Of a stretch of 64,000 nucleotides of DNA, positions 53,864 to 62,510 are shown one piece after another. Numbering within the stretch: the stretch's first letter is position 1; every line of letters starts with the position of its first letter. Origin of the DNA: Thermoanaerobacter kivui (lineage in GTDB: Bacteria; Bacillota; Thermoanaerobacteria; Thermoanaerobacterales; Thermoanaerobacteraceae); assembly GCF_000763575.1 (NCBI RefSeq), contig NZ_CP009170.1, positions 645,501 through 709,500 on the forward strand, given 5' to 3'. A program made the translations under genes and the position numbers. The notes below the pieces were generated by a model that saw nothing but the letters and a program-made list of their open reading frames with translations, did not search any database and had not been told where the DNA came from.

Positions 53864-55492
53864 GTGAAAATAAGTTTTTTGGGAGCTGCTAAAGAGGTTA
53901 CAGGCTCATGCTATTTAGTTGAGACGGAAAAGACTAAGTTTCTTGTTGACTGCGGAATGTTTCAGGGGGGAGAAGTTGAAGACGAACTAAACTATCAAGA
54001 ATTTATTTTTGATGTAAATGATATCGATTTTGTGCTTTTAACTCATGCACATATAGACCACAGCGGAAGAATTCCTCTTTTGTACAAGAGGGGATACAGA
54101 AAAAGGATTTACGCTACAAAAGCTACCGTGGATTTATGCAGATATATGCTTCCAGACAGTGGGCATATACAAGAGATGGAAAGTGAATGGAAAAATAGAA
54201 AAAGAAAAAGGGCAGGCAAGCCTTTGAGAGAACCTCTTTATACTGCTGATGAGGCGAAAGATTCTTTAAGCATTTTCTATGGAGTAGATTATGAAGAAAT
54301 AATTGAACCAGCGCAAGATGTGAGAGTTCGATTTAATGATGCAGGACATATGCTTGGCTCATCTATAATCGAAGTTTGGGTAAATGAAAAAGGTAAAGAG
54401 ACTAAAATTGTGTTTTCAGGGGATTTGGGAAATAAAAAAATTCCTCTTTTAAAAGAAGTTACACCGATTAAGAGTGCGGATTATGTTTTGTGTGAGTCCA
54501 CATATGGCAATAGGCTTCATGAAGATATTGGAGATAGGGCAAAAAAACTCATGGAAATTATCATAAAAACCGTAAAGAGAGGCGGAAATGTCATAATACC
54601 TTCTTTTGCCGTCGGAAGGACTCAAGAACTTTTATATGAATTACATAAAAACAGAGAATTGTACAAAGACGAAATAGAGTTTTTAAACAACGTACCTGTT
54701 TATGTAGATAGTCCACTTGCAACTTCTATAACAAATGTATTTACTAAACATCCTGAATATTGGGACAGTGAAGCTCAAGAATACATTAAAAGAGGAGATT
54801 TACCCCTTGACTTTCCCAATTTGCACTTTACTCACAGTGTAGAAGAATCAAAAGCACTAAATGAAATTAAAACACCTGTAATAATCATATCAGCCAGTGG
54901 GATGTGTGAAGCAGGGCGTATTAAGCATCATTTAAAACATAATTTGTGGAGGCCTGAATGCACAATATTGTTTGTGGGATATCAAGCGAAGGGAACTTTA
55001 GGGCGAAAACTTTTAGAAGGAGAAAAAAACGTCAAAATATTTGGTGAGGATATTAGCGTAAAAGCCGAGATAGAGTACATTGAAAGCTTTTCTGGACACG
55101 CAGACCAAAAGGGTATATTAGATTGGCTTTCTCAATTTACGGATAAGCCAAGGAAAATATTCATTGTACACGGGGAAGATGAAGCACAGGAAGAGCTGGC
55201 AGATAAGATAGAAAATCAACTTGGCATAGAGACTTTGATACCCTCGCGATATGATACATATAATTTTGAAGAAGATAAACTTTTTACTGCAGAAGCTGAA
55301 GATAAAGTTAAGCTGAGCGTTGAACTTACTAACAAGATCGAAGAAATGAAATTAAGAAGTGACAAAGCATTGAATAAACTTCAAGAGTTAATAAACAGTA
55401 AAGATATAACAAAAGATTTAAGTCCTATTGTAAGTGAGTTAAACAATATAAATGAAAGTTTAATGAAATTGTATAGAGAACTTTTAGATTAG
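53864..55492 (+). CDS. Metallo-beta-lactamase/beta-CASP ribonuclease (TTHA0252-like)
   Basis: The 542-residue protein has the metallo-beta-lactamase core (GAAKEVTGSCYLVET, LTHAHIDHSGR with His61-x-His63-x-Asp65-His66, AGHMLGSS, SGDLGN). The beta-CASP domain (SFAVGRTQELLYEL, SASGMCEAGRIKHHL) and the RMMBL end (SFSGHADQKGILDWL, IVHGE) follow. This is the bacterial CPSF73-like family that processes or degrades RNA. A C-terminal helical extension of about 60 residues follows. GTG 53864 follows AAAGGAGA and is preferred over ATG 53846. Confidence 0.92.
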   Translation: MKISFLGAAKEVTGSCYLVETEKTKFLVDCGMFQGGEVEDELNYQEFIFDVNDIDFVLLTHAHIDHSGRIPLLYKRGYRKRIYATKATVDLCRYMLPDSGHIQEMESEWKNRKRKRAGKPLREPLYTADEAKDSLSIFYGVDYEEIIEPAQDVRVRFNDAGHMLGSSIIEVWVNEKGKETKIVFSGDLGNKKIPLLKEVTPIKSADYVLCESTYGNRLHEDIGDRAKKLMEIIIKTVKRGGNVIIPSFAVGRTQELLYELHKNRELYKDEIEFLNNVPVYVDSPLATSITNVFTKHPEYWDSEAQEYIKRGDLPLDFPNLHFTHSVEESKALNEIKTPVIIISASGMCEAGRIKHHLKHNLWRPECTILFVGYQAKGTLGRKLLEGEKNVKIFGEDISVKAEIEYIESFSGHADQKGILDWLSQFTDKPRKIFIVHGEDEAQEELADKIENQLGIETLIPSRYDTYNFEEDKLFTAEAEDKVKLSVELTNKIEEMKLRSDKALNKLQELINSKDITKDLSPIVSELNNINESLMKLYRELLD

Positions 55493-55808
55493 AATGCATT
55501 ATGCATTCTTTAGACTGTAGACAAACCTCTTTTTTTCATATAGAGGAGGCATTTTGCATAGGTGAAGCGACTTGTTACAAAGCGGCAACTAAACTTAGCG
55601 AGACCAAGGAACGGAGGCAGGGCCGAAGCCAAGGACGGCGGAGGCGGGCACCTGAGGCATGGACGCCACCTGACGTAGGAACCCTGCCGGAGTCCGATGT
55701 CGAGCTTATGTTTAGTCGCTTTGTAACTCTGGAGCGAACAATGCAAAATGCCTTCTTAAGAGAAGATAATTTTGTCAACAAACTGAAGAATGCGTTATGC
55801 ATTCTTTT
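55491..55808. repeat. GC-rich inverted-repeat element flanked by direct copies of a terminator-like palindrome
   Basis: Nearly identical 22-bp sequences (AGAATGCATTATGCATTCTT type) lie at 55491-55512 and 55787-55808. Between them is a ~270-bp block whose two ends are imperfect inverted repeats of ~90 bp: ACTGTAGACAAA with TTTGTCAACAAACT, GGCATTTTGCAT with ATGCAAAATGCC, and TTACAAAGCGGCAACTAAAC with TTTAGTCGCTTTGTAA. The core (55610-55700) is far richer in GC than its surroundings and has GGCAGGG paired with CCCTGCC. It could be a MITE-like mobile repeat or a structured RNA. Open frames inside are not genes. Confidence 0.75.
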
Positions 55809-55829
55809 TTTGTATCTATAATGTTATGA

Positions 55830-55858
55830 TTGATTTGTTTCGATTTAATAGGTACAAT
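55830..55858 (+). promoter_or_regulatory. Promoter for pdxST
   Basis: TTGATT and TACAAT are 17 bp apart, about 50 bases upstream of pdxS, just beyond the inverted-repeat element. Confidence 0.6.
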
Positions 55859-55909
55859 TGATATTAAGATATATAAAATACCGATACAATTGCAAGGAGG
55901 AGTAGAACA

Positions 55910-56788
55910 ATGAATGAAAGGTATGAACTAAATAAAAATTTAGCCCAAATGCTAAAAGGTGGTGTCATCATGGATGTGACAACACCAGAACAGGCAATTA
56001 TTGCGGAAAAAGCAGGTGCTGTTGCTGTCATGGCACTTGAAAGGGTTCCAGCTGATATTAGGGCAAGAGGCGGAGTTGCAAGAATGTCAGACCCTAAAAT
56101 AATAAAGGAGATAAAGGCAGCAGTATCAATCCCTGTTATGGCAAAAGTTAGAATTGGGCATTTTGTGGAAGCACAGATTTTAGAGGCACTCGGGATAGAT
56201 TTTATTGATGAAAGCGAAGTTTTAACCCCTGCAGATGAGATGTACCATATAAACAAATGGGATTTTAAAGTGCCGTTTGTATGCGGTGCGAGAAACCTCG
56301 GAGAGGCTTTAAGGCGCATAGGAGAAGGAGCTTCAATGATAAGGACAAAAGGAGAGGCAGGGACTGGAAATGTAGTAGAGGCTGTAAGGCATATGAGGAC
56401 GATAAATGCCGAAATAAAAAGGCTTACAACTTTAAGGGAAGACGAACTTATGGCTGCTGCAAAAGAACTTCAGGCGCCCTATGACCTTGTAAAATATGTT
56501 GCACAACACGGAAGACTTCCAGTTGTGAATTTCGCAGCGGGAGGTATTGCCACACCGGCAGACGCGGCACTTATGATGCAACTGGGTGCAGATGGAATTT
56601 TTGTGGGTTCAGGAATATTTAAATCGCAAAACCCTGAGAAAATGGCAGCTGCTATAGTAAAAGCCACAACATATTTTGATAGGCCGGAAATAATTGCGGA
56701 AGTTTCAGAAGGGCTAGGAGAAGCGATGGCCAGCATAGATATAAGGCAACTGGAAGAAAAAGATTTATATGCAACAAGGGGATGGTAA
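55910..56788 (+). CDS. pdxS: Pyridoxal 5'-phosphate synthase, PdxS subunit
   Basis: The 292-residue TIM-barrel protein is highly conserved. It has [17 protein letters not shown], the Schiff-base Lys79 in [26 protein letters not shown], and the second catalytic lysine Lys147 in [10 protein letters not shown]. PdxS condenses ribose 5-phosphate (or ribulose 5-phosphate), glyceraldehyde 3-phosphate and ammonia from PdxT into PLP. GGAGG precedes the ATG. It is followed directly by pdxT. Confidence 0.97.
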   Translation: MNERYELNKNLAQMLKGGVIMDVTTPEQAIIAEKAGAVAVMALERVPADIRARGGVARMSDPKIIKEIKAAVSIPVMAKVRIGHFVEAQILEALGIDFIDESEVLTPADEMYHINKWDFKVPFVCGARNLGEALRRIGEGASMIRTKGEAGTGNVVEAVRHMRTINAEIKRLTTLREDELMAAAKELQAPYDLVKYVAQHGRLPVVNFAAGGIATPADAALMMQLGADGIFVGSGIFKSQNPEKMAAAIVKATTYFDRPEIIAEVSEGLGEAMASIDIRQLEEKDLYATRGW

Positions 56789-56789
56789 T

Positions 56790-57353
56790 TTGCGCGTAGG
56801 AGTTTTGGGAGTTCAAGGCTCTGTTAAGGAACATATGGATAAATTAAAGCTTATAAAAGGAATTGAAGCGGTAGAGGCAAAGGACAGGGACACTATCTTA
56901 ACTCTCGATGCCCTCATTATTCCAGGTGGCGAAAGCACTGCAATAGGAAAAATACTTGTAGATTTTGGGCTTAAAGATGCCATTTTAAAGTTAAACGAGA
57001 GGAAAGTTCCTATATGGGGTACTTGTGCAGGCATGATACTTATGGCTAAACATATAGTTAATGATGAGAGGATACACCTTGGAATAATGGATATTACTGT
57101 TAGACGAAATGCTTACGGAAGTCAGATTGACAGCTTTAAAACGCGGCTTATGATACCAGCGGTATCTGAAAATGAGATAGAAGCGGTGTTTATAAGAGCG
57201 CCGTATATAGAGAGTGTAGGCGATGGTGTTAGGATACTTGCAAAATATGAAGGTAAAATTGTTGCGGCACAGCAGGACAATTTACTTGCTACAGCATTTC
57301 ATCCAGAACTTACAGATGATTTGAGCTTTTATAGATATTTTTTAAGGCTTTAA
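56790..57353 (+). CDS. pdxT: Pyridoxal 5'-phosphate synthase, PdxT glutaminase subunit
   Basis: The class I glutaminase of about 187 residues has VGVLGVQGSVKEH at the start, PGGEST, the nucleophile Cys79 in GTCAGM, and the His of the C-terminal FHPEL. It supplies ammonia to PdxS. TTG 56790 starts one base after the pdxS stop with AAGGGG upstream; an ATG at 56769 inside pdxS would add residues that are not conserved. The gene ends in a rho-independent terminator that overlaps its stop codon. Confidence 0.95.
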   Translation: MRVGVLGVQGSVKEHMDKLKLIKGIEAVEAKDRDTILTLDALIIPGGESTAIGKILVDFGLKDAILKLNERKVPIWGTCAGMILMAKHIVNDERIHLGIMDITVRRNAYGSQIDSFKTRLMIPAVSENEIEAVFIRAPYIESVGDGVRILAKYEGKIVAAQQDNLLATAFHPELTDDLSFYRYFLRL

Positions 57354-57371
57354 TTTGCTAAAGCCTTTTTT
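57344..57371 (+). terminator. pdxST terminator
   Basis: AAGGCTTTA and TAAAGCCTT form a perfect 9-bp stem with a 6-base loop and a T run. The group IIC intron remnant begins directly after the T run. Confidence 0.92.
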
Positions 57372-57645
57372 GTGCGCCTGGCATGGGTTAAAGCTTAAGC
57401 GGTGAAAGTCCGCTATGGCATGGCATTAAACCTGCCAAAGGCAAGGGTGTCTATCGTGAGGTGGAATCTGAAGGAAGTCGGCGGCAAACTCCCGGCCCGA
57501 TGAACAAGAACCACATATGAGGCTAAGCTGGAATGGACGAGTTTGCACAACAAAAGGAAGTCCAACACTGCCCGAACTCCAAGCAGTAAATGTGGCGGGT
57601 ATATGGGAGGAAAGCTATCGTTCTTACCCAGGGAGAGGGCGGAAT
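57372..57645 (+). mobile_element. Group IIC intron, 5' remnant (ribozyme domains I-III, no ORF)
   Basis: The block starts GTGCGCC and continues with features of the Oceanobacillus-type group IIC ribozyme: GGTGAAAGTCC, CAAGGGTGTC, TGGAATCTGAAGGAAG, CGGCAAAC, GAACAAGAAC, CATATGAGGCTAAG, GAGTTTGCACAACA, AAGTCCAACACTGCC and TTCTTACCCAGGGAG. No reverse transcriptase frame and no domain V hairpin follow, so the intron is cut off after about 275 bp. It sits exactly behind a terminator hairpin, the classical IIC insertion site. Confidence 0.85.
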
Positions 57646-57708
57646 AATACAACAAAGAGCCAATGAAGTTCTTACAAAAGCTTGCGAATTATTAAAAAAG
57701 ATATATAA

Positions 57709-57740
57709 AAAGAAGACTGCGAAAAGCAGCCTTCTTTTTT
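57709..57740. terminator. Terminator behind the amino-acid permease gene
   Basis: AAGAAGACTGC and GCAGCCTTCTT pair (one mismatch) around GAAAA, with A/T runs on both sides. It serves the minus-strand permease and possibly also plus-strand read-through. Confidence 0.8.
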
Positions 57741-57745
57741 ACACG

Positions 57746-59124
57746 TTATTTTTGCATATTTAGTACGCTGTGGTATTTGCCGTAAGCGAAGTAAATTATC
57801 AAACCTACCAACATCCATATTCCAAACCTTGCCCATGTAACCCAAGGTAGACTTGCCATAAGGTATAAGCTGAAAGCCATTGTAAGAGGTGCTACTACCC
57901 AAACAAAAGGAACTCTGAATTTCCTTTCAACATTAGGCATTTTAACTCTTAAGACTAATATTCCTATTGATACAATTACAAATACAGACAGAGTACCTAT
58001 ATTGCAAAGCTCAATAATTATATCAAGTGGCAAAAATCCAGCAATAATAGCTGCTACTACACTTGTAATTATAGTGTTGATATGAGGTGTTCTATATTTG
58101 GGATGAACATGAGAGAAAACTTCTGGCAAAAGTCCATCTCTTGCCATAACCATAAATATTCTTATTTGACCGTAAAGAGTTACGAGGAGTGTGGATATCA
58201 TACCCACAGCGGCACCAGTGGCTACCAAAGCAGAACCCCAGTTGATTCCTATGCTCATAAGGGCACCGGGTAGAGCATTATCCGGGATAATCTGTTTATA
58301 AGGTACCATGCCTACTAAAACAACAGCTACTGAAATATAAAGAGCCAGTATCAACACCATCGCCATCATCAGTCCCAAAGGGACGTCCCGCTTTGGATTT
58401 TTAGTTTCTTCCGCTGCGGTAGATACTGCATCAAAACCTATATACGCAAAGAATATGATGGCTGCAGCAGACATTATGCCTTTCCAACCGTAAGGTGCAA
58501 AGGGTGTTAAATTTGACAATTTTACATGGCTAAAGCCTAAGAAAAGGAACAAAAGTATTACTGCTATTTTTAAAAGCACTATTATGTTGTTTGTCGTTGC
58601 ACTTTCTCTAACACCTATATACAAAATCCAAGCGACAAATGCTGTTACTAAAATTGCAGGTAAATCCATTACTCCTCCCCAAATAGGGGGTTTTGCTATA
58701 ACTTCTGGCAAAGTTATGCCAAAAGATTTTAAAAGTCCCACGAAAGTACCTGACCATCCGGAGGCTACTGCGCTGGCAGATACTAAATATTCCAAGAGTA
58801 AGTCCCATCCTATTATCCAAGCTATAAGTTCACCAAATGCAACATAAGCATACGTATAAGTACTTCCGGCAACAGGAAACATTGTAACCAATTCGGCAAA
58901 TATAAATGCAGCTAATGCCGCAGTTATACCGCCTATCACATAGGAAATTATGACGGCTGGACCAGCTCTTAATGCACCTTCCCCGGTTGCTACAAAGATT
59001 CCGGTGCCTACGACAGAACCTATTGCCAAAGCTGCGAGGTCTATAGCGGTGAGCTTTTTGTTTAAACCTGTTCGTTTCGCTGCTTCCAGCAGCTGGTCTG
59101 CTGATTTTTTCTAAATAAATCCAT
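57746..59124 (-). pseudogene. APC-family amino-acid permease (YfnA/CAT type) with an N-terminal frameshift
   Basis: From 59029 downward the protein is complete for the membrane part. It has GSVVGTGIFVATGEGALRAGPA in helix 1, about twelve helices, and FIGFDAVSTAAEETKNP typical of cationic amino-acid transporters. The natural start is the ATG at 59124 after GGGGA, reading MDLFRK. A run of six A (59110-59105, minus sense) instead of seven then shifts the frame. In the next frame SADQLLEAAKRTGLNKKLTAID leads smoothly into the transporter. The gene is broken by one base, or a sequencing error is present, or translation re-starts at TTG 59029. Confidence 0.88.
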
Positions 59125-59477
59125 CAAAAAATCCCCCTAATCCAAAAATTTAAAATCATACACTTAAATATTTTATCAAAAATTTTGTCTCATGTCTCCC
59201 CCCTCTTTGTGAATGTTTTAATGTTATAAAGCTTTAAAAATTTACAACAATAATTTTTTAATATAACTTAAACTTATGCTTTCACCTTGATGGATTTACT
59301 ACTCCTGCAGGATTGCCACTAAATTCTTTGTTTGTAAAAGCGTCAACAATAAAAATTTGCATAAAAAGTCCCCCTCTAAACGTTAATTTGTTTCGAATAA
59401 TTATAATATAGCACAATAGCTGAGTTTTTCAAGTTTCCATTCGCATACTCATTTATATAAGATTTGGAAATTATATG
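59125..59477. other. Intergenic region between permease and loaP
   Basis: Apart from a PhzF fragment at 59282-59362 (minus strand) and its upstream ATTATAATATAG promoter-like stretch near 59399, I see no gene here. The region is AT-rich with runs of C or G at the two ribosome sites. Confidence 0.6.
59282..59362 (-). pseudogene. PhzF-family protein, first 26 codons only
   Basis: A ribosome site (GAGGGGGAC) and ATG lead into MQIFIVDAFTNKEFSGNPAG, the N terminus of PhzF-family isomerases. A stop follows after 26 codons and no continuation is found in any frame, so the rest of the gene has been deleted. Confidence 0.75.
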
Positions 59478-59506
59478 TTGAATTTTGTAAAAATAATTGC
59501 TAAAAT
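59478..59506 (+). promoter_or_regulatory. Promoter for loaP
   Basis: TTGAAT and TAAAAT are 17 bp apart, 21 bases before the loaP start. Confidence 0.6.
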
Positions 59507-59527
59507 TATAAAATGGGGTGTAGAAAA

Positions 59528-60070
59528 ATGAAAAAATGGTATGTTATTTTTACTCGAAGTGGATATGAAAACAAAGTTAGAGATATTATTGAGAGTTGCT
59601 TTAAACAAAAGGAAGTGAAATTGCTTATTCCGAAAAGAAAAATTATAGAGAGAGAAAAAGGACAACCAGTGGAAAGAATTAGACTTTTGTTTCCTGGATA
59701 TGTTTTTGTAAATGCCGAGATGAGCGATGATTTATATTATAAAATATCTGAAGTTTTAAAAAGAGGTATTTTTCTGAAAGAAGGGAAAAGGCCTGCTTTT
59801 GTAAAAGAAGAAGAGATGAAAATAATTTTGTCTCTTACTAAAAATTCTGATTTAATAGATTTGTCAAAAGGTATAATGGAAGGAGAAAGAGTAAAGATAA
59901 TTGAAGGACCATTGAAAGGGTATGAGGGGCTTATTAAGAAAATAGACAAAAGGAAAAAGAGAGCAAAAGTTATATTTAGTATAGCAGGTGAGCTAAAAAG
60001 TGTAGATTTAGCTATTGAAGTGATGGAAAATGTATCTGAGCAGCAAAGGAGTCTGGTTTATGCTTATTGA
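59528..60070 (+). CDS. loaP: LoaP-type NusG-paralogue antiterminator
   Basis: This 180-residue protein has an N-terminal NGN domain (KKWYVIFTRSGYENKVRDII, RIRLLFPGYVFVNAEM) and a C-terminal KOW domain (GERVKIIEGPLKGYEGLIKKIDKRKKRAKVIF). LoaP proteins are specialised NusG paralogues that let RNA polymerase pass terminators in long polysaccharide or antibiotic operons. It stands alone directly upstream of the phosphohexomutase-galU-wzz operon, its likely target. ATG 59528 is spaced by 7 bases from GGGGTG; ATG 59513 is less likely. Confidence 0.9.
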   Translation: MKKWYVIFTRSGYENKVRDIIESCFKQKEVKLLIPKRKIIEREKGQPVERIRLLFPGYVFVNAEMSDDLYYKISEVLKRGIFLKEGKRPAFVKEEEMKIILSLTKNSDLIDLSKGIMEGERVKIIEGPLKGYEGLIKKIDKRKKRAKVIFSIAGELKSVDLAIEVMENVSEQQRSLVYAY

Positions 60071-60114
60071 CATATTTGCATAAAGTCAAGAAACAATTTT
60101 GTGAAGATTGTGTA

Positions 60115-60143
60115 TTGAGGATTTTCAGTATTATCTATATAAT
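60115..60143 (+). promoter_or_regulatory. Promoter of the second polysaccharide operon
   Basis: TTGAGG and TATAAT are 17 bp apart. The transcript leader up to the phosphohexomutase start is only about 30 bases, so a large LoaP leader would have to lie upstream or inside the genes. Confidence 0.65.
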
Positions 60144-60178
60144 TAAATTGTATGGCATAAAAAAGGAGGTTGAGACAA

Positions 60179-61546
60179 ATGAAGTTGAATGAAAATATGT
60201 TTAGGATGTATGATATTAGAGGCGTATGGGAAGATGATTTGACTGTTGAAAGTGCTGAGCTTATAGGGAAGGCCTTTGGTACATATGTGAGACAAAAAGG
60301 AATTAAGGATGTGCTGGTAGGCAGAGATAATAGATTATCATCAAGACCTATACGAGATGCTTTGATTAAAGGACTTACTTCTACAGGCTGTGATGTATTA
60401 GATGTAGGGGTTTTGACGACTCCAGCTTTTTACTATTCTAATGTCCTGTACAATTATCAAGCAGGGATGATGATTACTGCAAGCCACAATCCGCCACAAT
60501 TTAATGGTTTCAAAGTTATGGTAGGACCTTCTACAATTTATGGCGATGAACTTAAAAAACTTTACTATATAGCAGAAAAAGGCGAATTTGAAGAAGGTAC
60601 AGGAAATGTGAAGTATGCTTATCCAATTAATTCGTATATTAATATGATAAAAGAAAAGGTTAAATTAGGCAACAGAAAACTTAAAGTTGTTGTCGATTGT
60701 GGAAATGGAACAGGTTCATATTTTTATCCTGATGTTATATATAACTTAGGTTGTGAAGTATATCCTCTCTATTGTGAATCTGATCCTACATTTCCAAACC
60801 ATTTCCCAGATCCAGTAAAAGAAGAAAATTTAAAAGATTTAATTGAAGAAGTAAAAAGAGTGAAGGCTGATTTGGGTATAGCTTTTGATGGTGACGGTGA
60901 TAGAATTGGCGTTGTGGATGATAAGGGGAATATAATTTGGGGAGATATGTTGATGATTCTTTATTGGAGAGAAATAATGAAAAAACATCCCGGTGCCGAT
61001 GCCATTGTAGAAGTGAAATGTTCTCAGGCATTAGTAGAAGAAATTGAGAGATTGGGAGGCAAACCTATCTTTTTCAAAACAGGCCATTCCCTTATAAAAG
61101 CAAAAATGAAAGAATTAGGTGCTGTATTTACAGGAGAAATGTCTGGTCATATGTTTTTTGCAGATGAGTACTATGGATTTGATGATGCGGCATATGCTGC
61201 TGCAAGGCTTTTACGAATACTTTCTAATACAGATAAATCTTTGTCTGAGCTTTTAGCTGATGTTCCTAAATATCCTGCAACACCTGAAATAAGGCTAGAA
61301 TGTGACGATGAGAAAAAATTTGATGTGGTAAAAGGTGTAACTGAGTACTTTAAAGAAAAAGGATACGACATTATAGATGTTGATGGTGCAAGAGTGTTGT
61401 TTGACGAAGGATGGGGACTGGTTAGAGCTTCTAACACAGGACCAGAGCTTATTGTGAGATGTGAGGCAAAGACAAAAGAAAAATTAGAAGAGATTAAAAA
61501 AGAGCTTTCAGAAGCTTTAGTTAAATTTGGCGTAAAGTTTAAATAA
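60179..61546 (+). CDS. Phosphomannomutase/phosphoglucomutase
   Basis: This enzyme of about 455 residues is an alpha-D-phosphohexomutase. It has the active Ser102 in TASHNPP, the metal loop DGDGDRIG, the sugar-binding GEMSGHMFF and the C-terminal phosphate-binding RASNTGPELIVR. It interconverts hexose 6- and 1-phosphates to feed nucleotide-sugar synthesis and pairs with the GalU gene that follows. AAAGGAGGT sits 8 bases before ATG 60179. AlgC-type bifunctionality is likely but cannot be shown from sequence. Confidence 0.92.
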   Translation: MKLNENMFRMYDIRGVWEDDLTVESAELIGKAFGTYVRQKGIKDVLVGRDNRLSSRPIRDALIKGLTSTGCDVLDVGVLTTPAFYYSNVLYNYQAGMMITASHNPPQFNGFKVMVGPSTIYGDELKKLYYIAEKGEFEEGTGNVKYAYPINSYINMIKEKVKLGNRKLKVVVDCGNGTGSYFYPDVIYNLGCEVYPLYCESDPTFPNHFPDPVKEENLKDLIEEVKRVKADLGIAFDGDGDRIGVVDDKGNIIWGDMLMILYWREIMKKHPGADAIVEVKCSQALVEEIERLGGKPIFFKTGHSLIKAKMKELGAVFTGEMSGHMFFADEYYGFDDAAYAAARLLRILSNTDKSLSELLADVPKYPATPEIRLECDDEKKFDVVKGVTEYFKEKGYDIIDVDGARVLFDEGWGLVRASNTGPELIVRCEAKTKEKLEEIKKELSEALVKFGVKFK

Positions 61547-61574
61547 GTTGTAAAGCTTGTATTGGGAGGAAAAA

Positions 61575-62486
61575 ATGGTGAAGATAAAAAAGGCGATAAT
61601 TCCGGCTGCAGGCCTTGGTACAAGGTTTTTACCTGCTACCAAGGCCCAGCCTAAAGAAATGCTTCCAATTGTGGACAAGCCCACTATTCAGTACATAGTT
61701 GAAGAAGCGATACAGTCGGGGATAGAGGACATTCTTATAATAACTGGCAGAAATAAAAGAGCAATAGAAGACCATTTTGATAAATCTGTGGAGTTGGAGC
61801 TGGAGTTAAAAAAGAAAAAGAAGGAAAGCCTTTTACACCTTGTAGAAGATATTAGCAATATGGTAAATATTCATTATATAAGGCAGAAAGAACCAAAAGG
61901 TTTAGGACATGCTATATACTGTGCGAGAGCATTTGTGGGCAATGAACCCTTTGCTGTTCTTTTAGGGGATGACATAGTAGATGCTGAAGTCCCTGTTTTA
62001 AAACAGATGATGGAACAATACGAAAGGTACAACTGTTCTATTATTGGGGTACAAGAAGTGCCGTATGAGGATGTAGATAAATATGGTATTGTTGATTCTA
62101 CACCTATTGAGGACAGATTGTACAAGGTGAATAATCTCGTAGAAAAGCCTAAAAAAGAAGAAGCTCCGTCAAATATAGCTATTCTGGGAAGATATATAAT
62201 AACGCCAAGAATATTTGAAATATTAGAAATCACGCCACCAGGAGCAGGTGGGGAGATACAGCTTACAGATGCGTTAAAAACTCTTTTAAATTATGAAGCA
62301 ATTTACGCCTATAATTTTATTGGCAAGAGATATGATGTGGGAGATAAATTAGGTTACCTTATGGCAACTGTTGAGTATGCTCTGAAAAGAGAGGACTTAA
62401 GGGAACCTTTTAAGAGGTATTTATTAGACGTTACGAGAAGCTTAGATCCTGTGATGGATGAAGCTGCAGTTACAATTACACAATAA
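61575..62486 (+). CDS. galU: UTP-glucose-1-phosphate uridylyltransferase
   Basis: The protein of about 303 residues starts with [38 protein letters not shown], the GalU nucleotide-binding signature. It has LGDDIV as the metal-binding Asp pair, LVEKPK, and GEIQLTDAL. It makes UDP-glucose from glucose 1-phosphate. GGGAGG precedes the ATG. Its position between the mutase and wzz makes it the precursor-supply step of the second polysaccharide cluster. Confidence 0.95.
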   Translation: MVKIKKAIIPAAGLGTRFLPATKAQPKEMLPIVDKPTIQYIVEEAIQSGIEDILIITGRNKRAIEDHFDKSVELELELKKKKKESLLHLVEDISNMVNIHYIRQKEPKGLGHAIYCARAFVGNEPFAVLLGDDIVDAEVPVLKQMMEQYERYNCSIIGVQEVPYEDVDKYGIVDSTPIEDRLYKVNNLVEKPKKEEAPSNIAILGRYIITPRIFEILEITPPGAGGEIQLTDALKTLLNYEAIYAYNFIGKRYDVGDKLGYLMATVEYALKREDLREPFKRYLLDVTRSLDPVMDEAAVTITQ

Positions 62487-62510
62487 GTTTAAAGCGAAAG
62501 GAGAATAAAA

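Noticed and set aside
55501-55821. Open frames of 75-106 codons on both strands in the GC-rich block
   Set aside because: They arise from the GC-rich inverted-repeat element, overlap each other on both strands, lack ribosome sites and resemble no protein.
57413-57655. 80-codon minus-strand frame in the intron remnant
   Set aside because: The DNA matches group IIC ribozyme structure on the plus strand; the frame is incidental.
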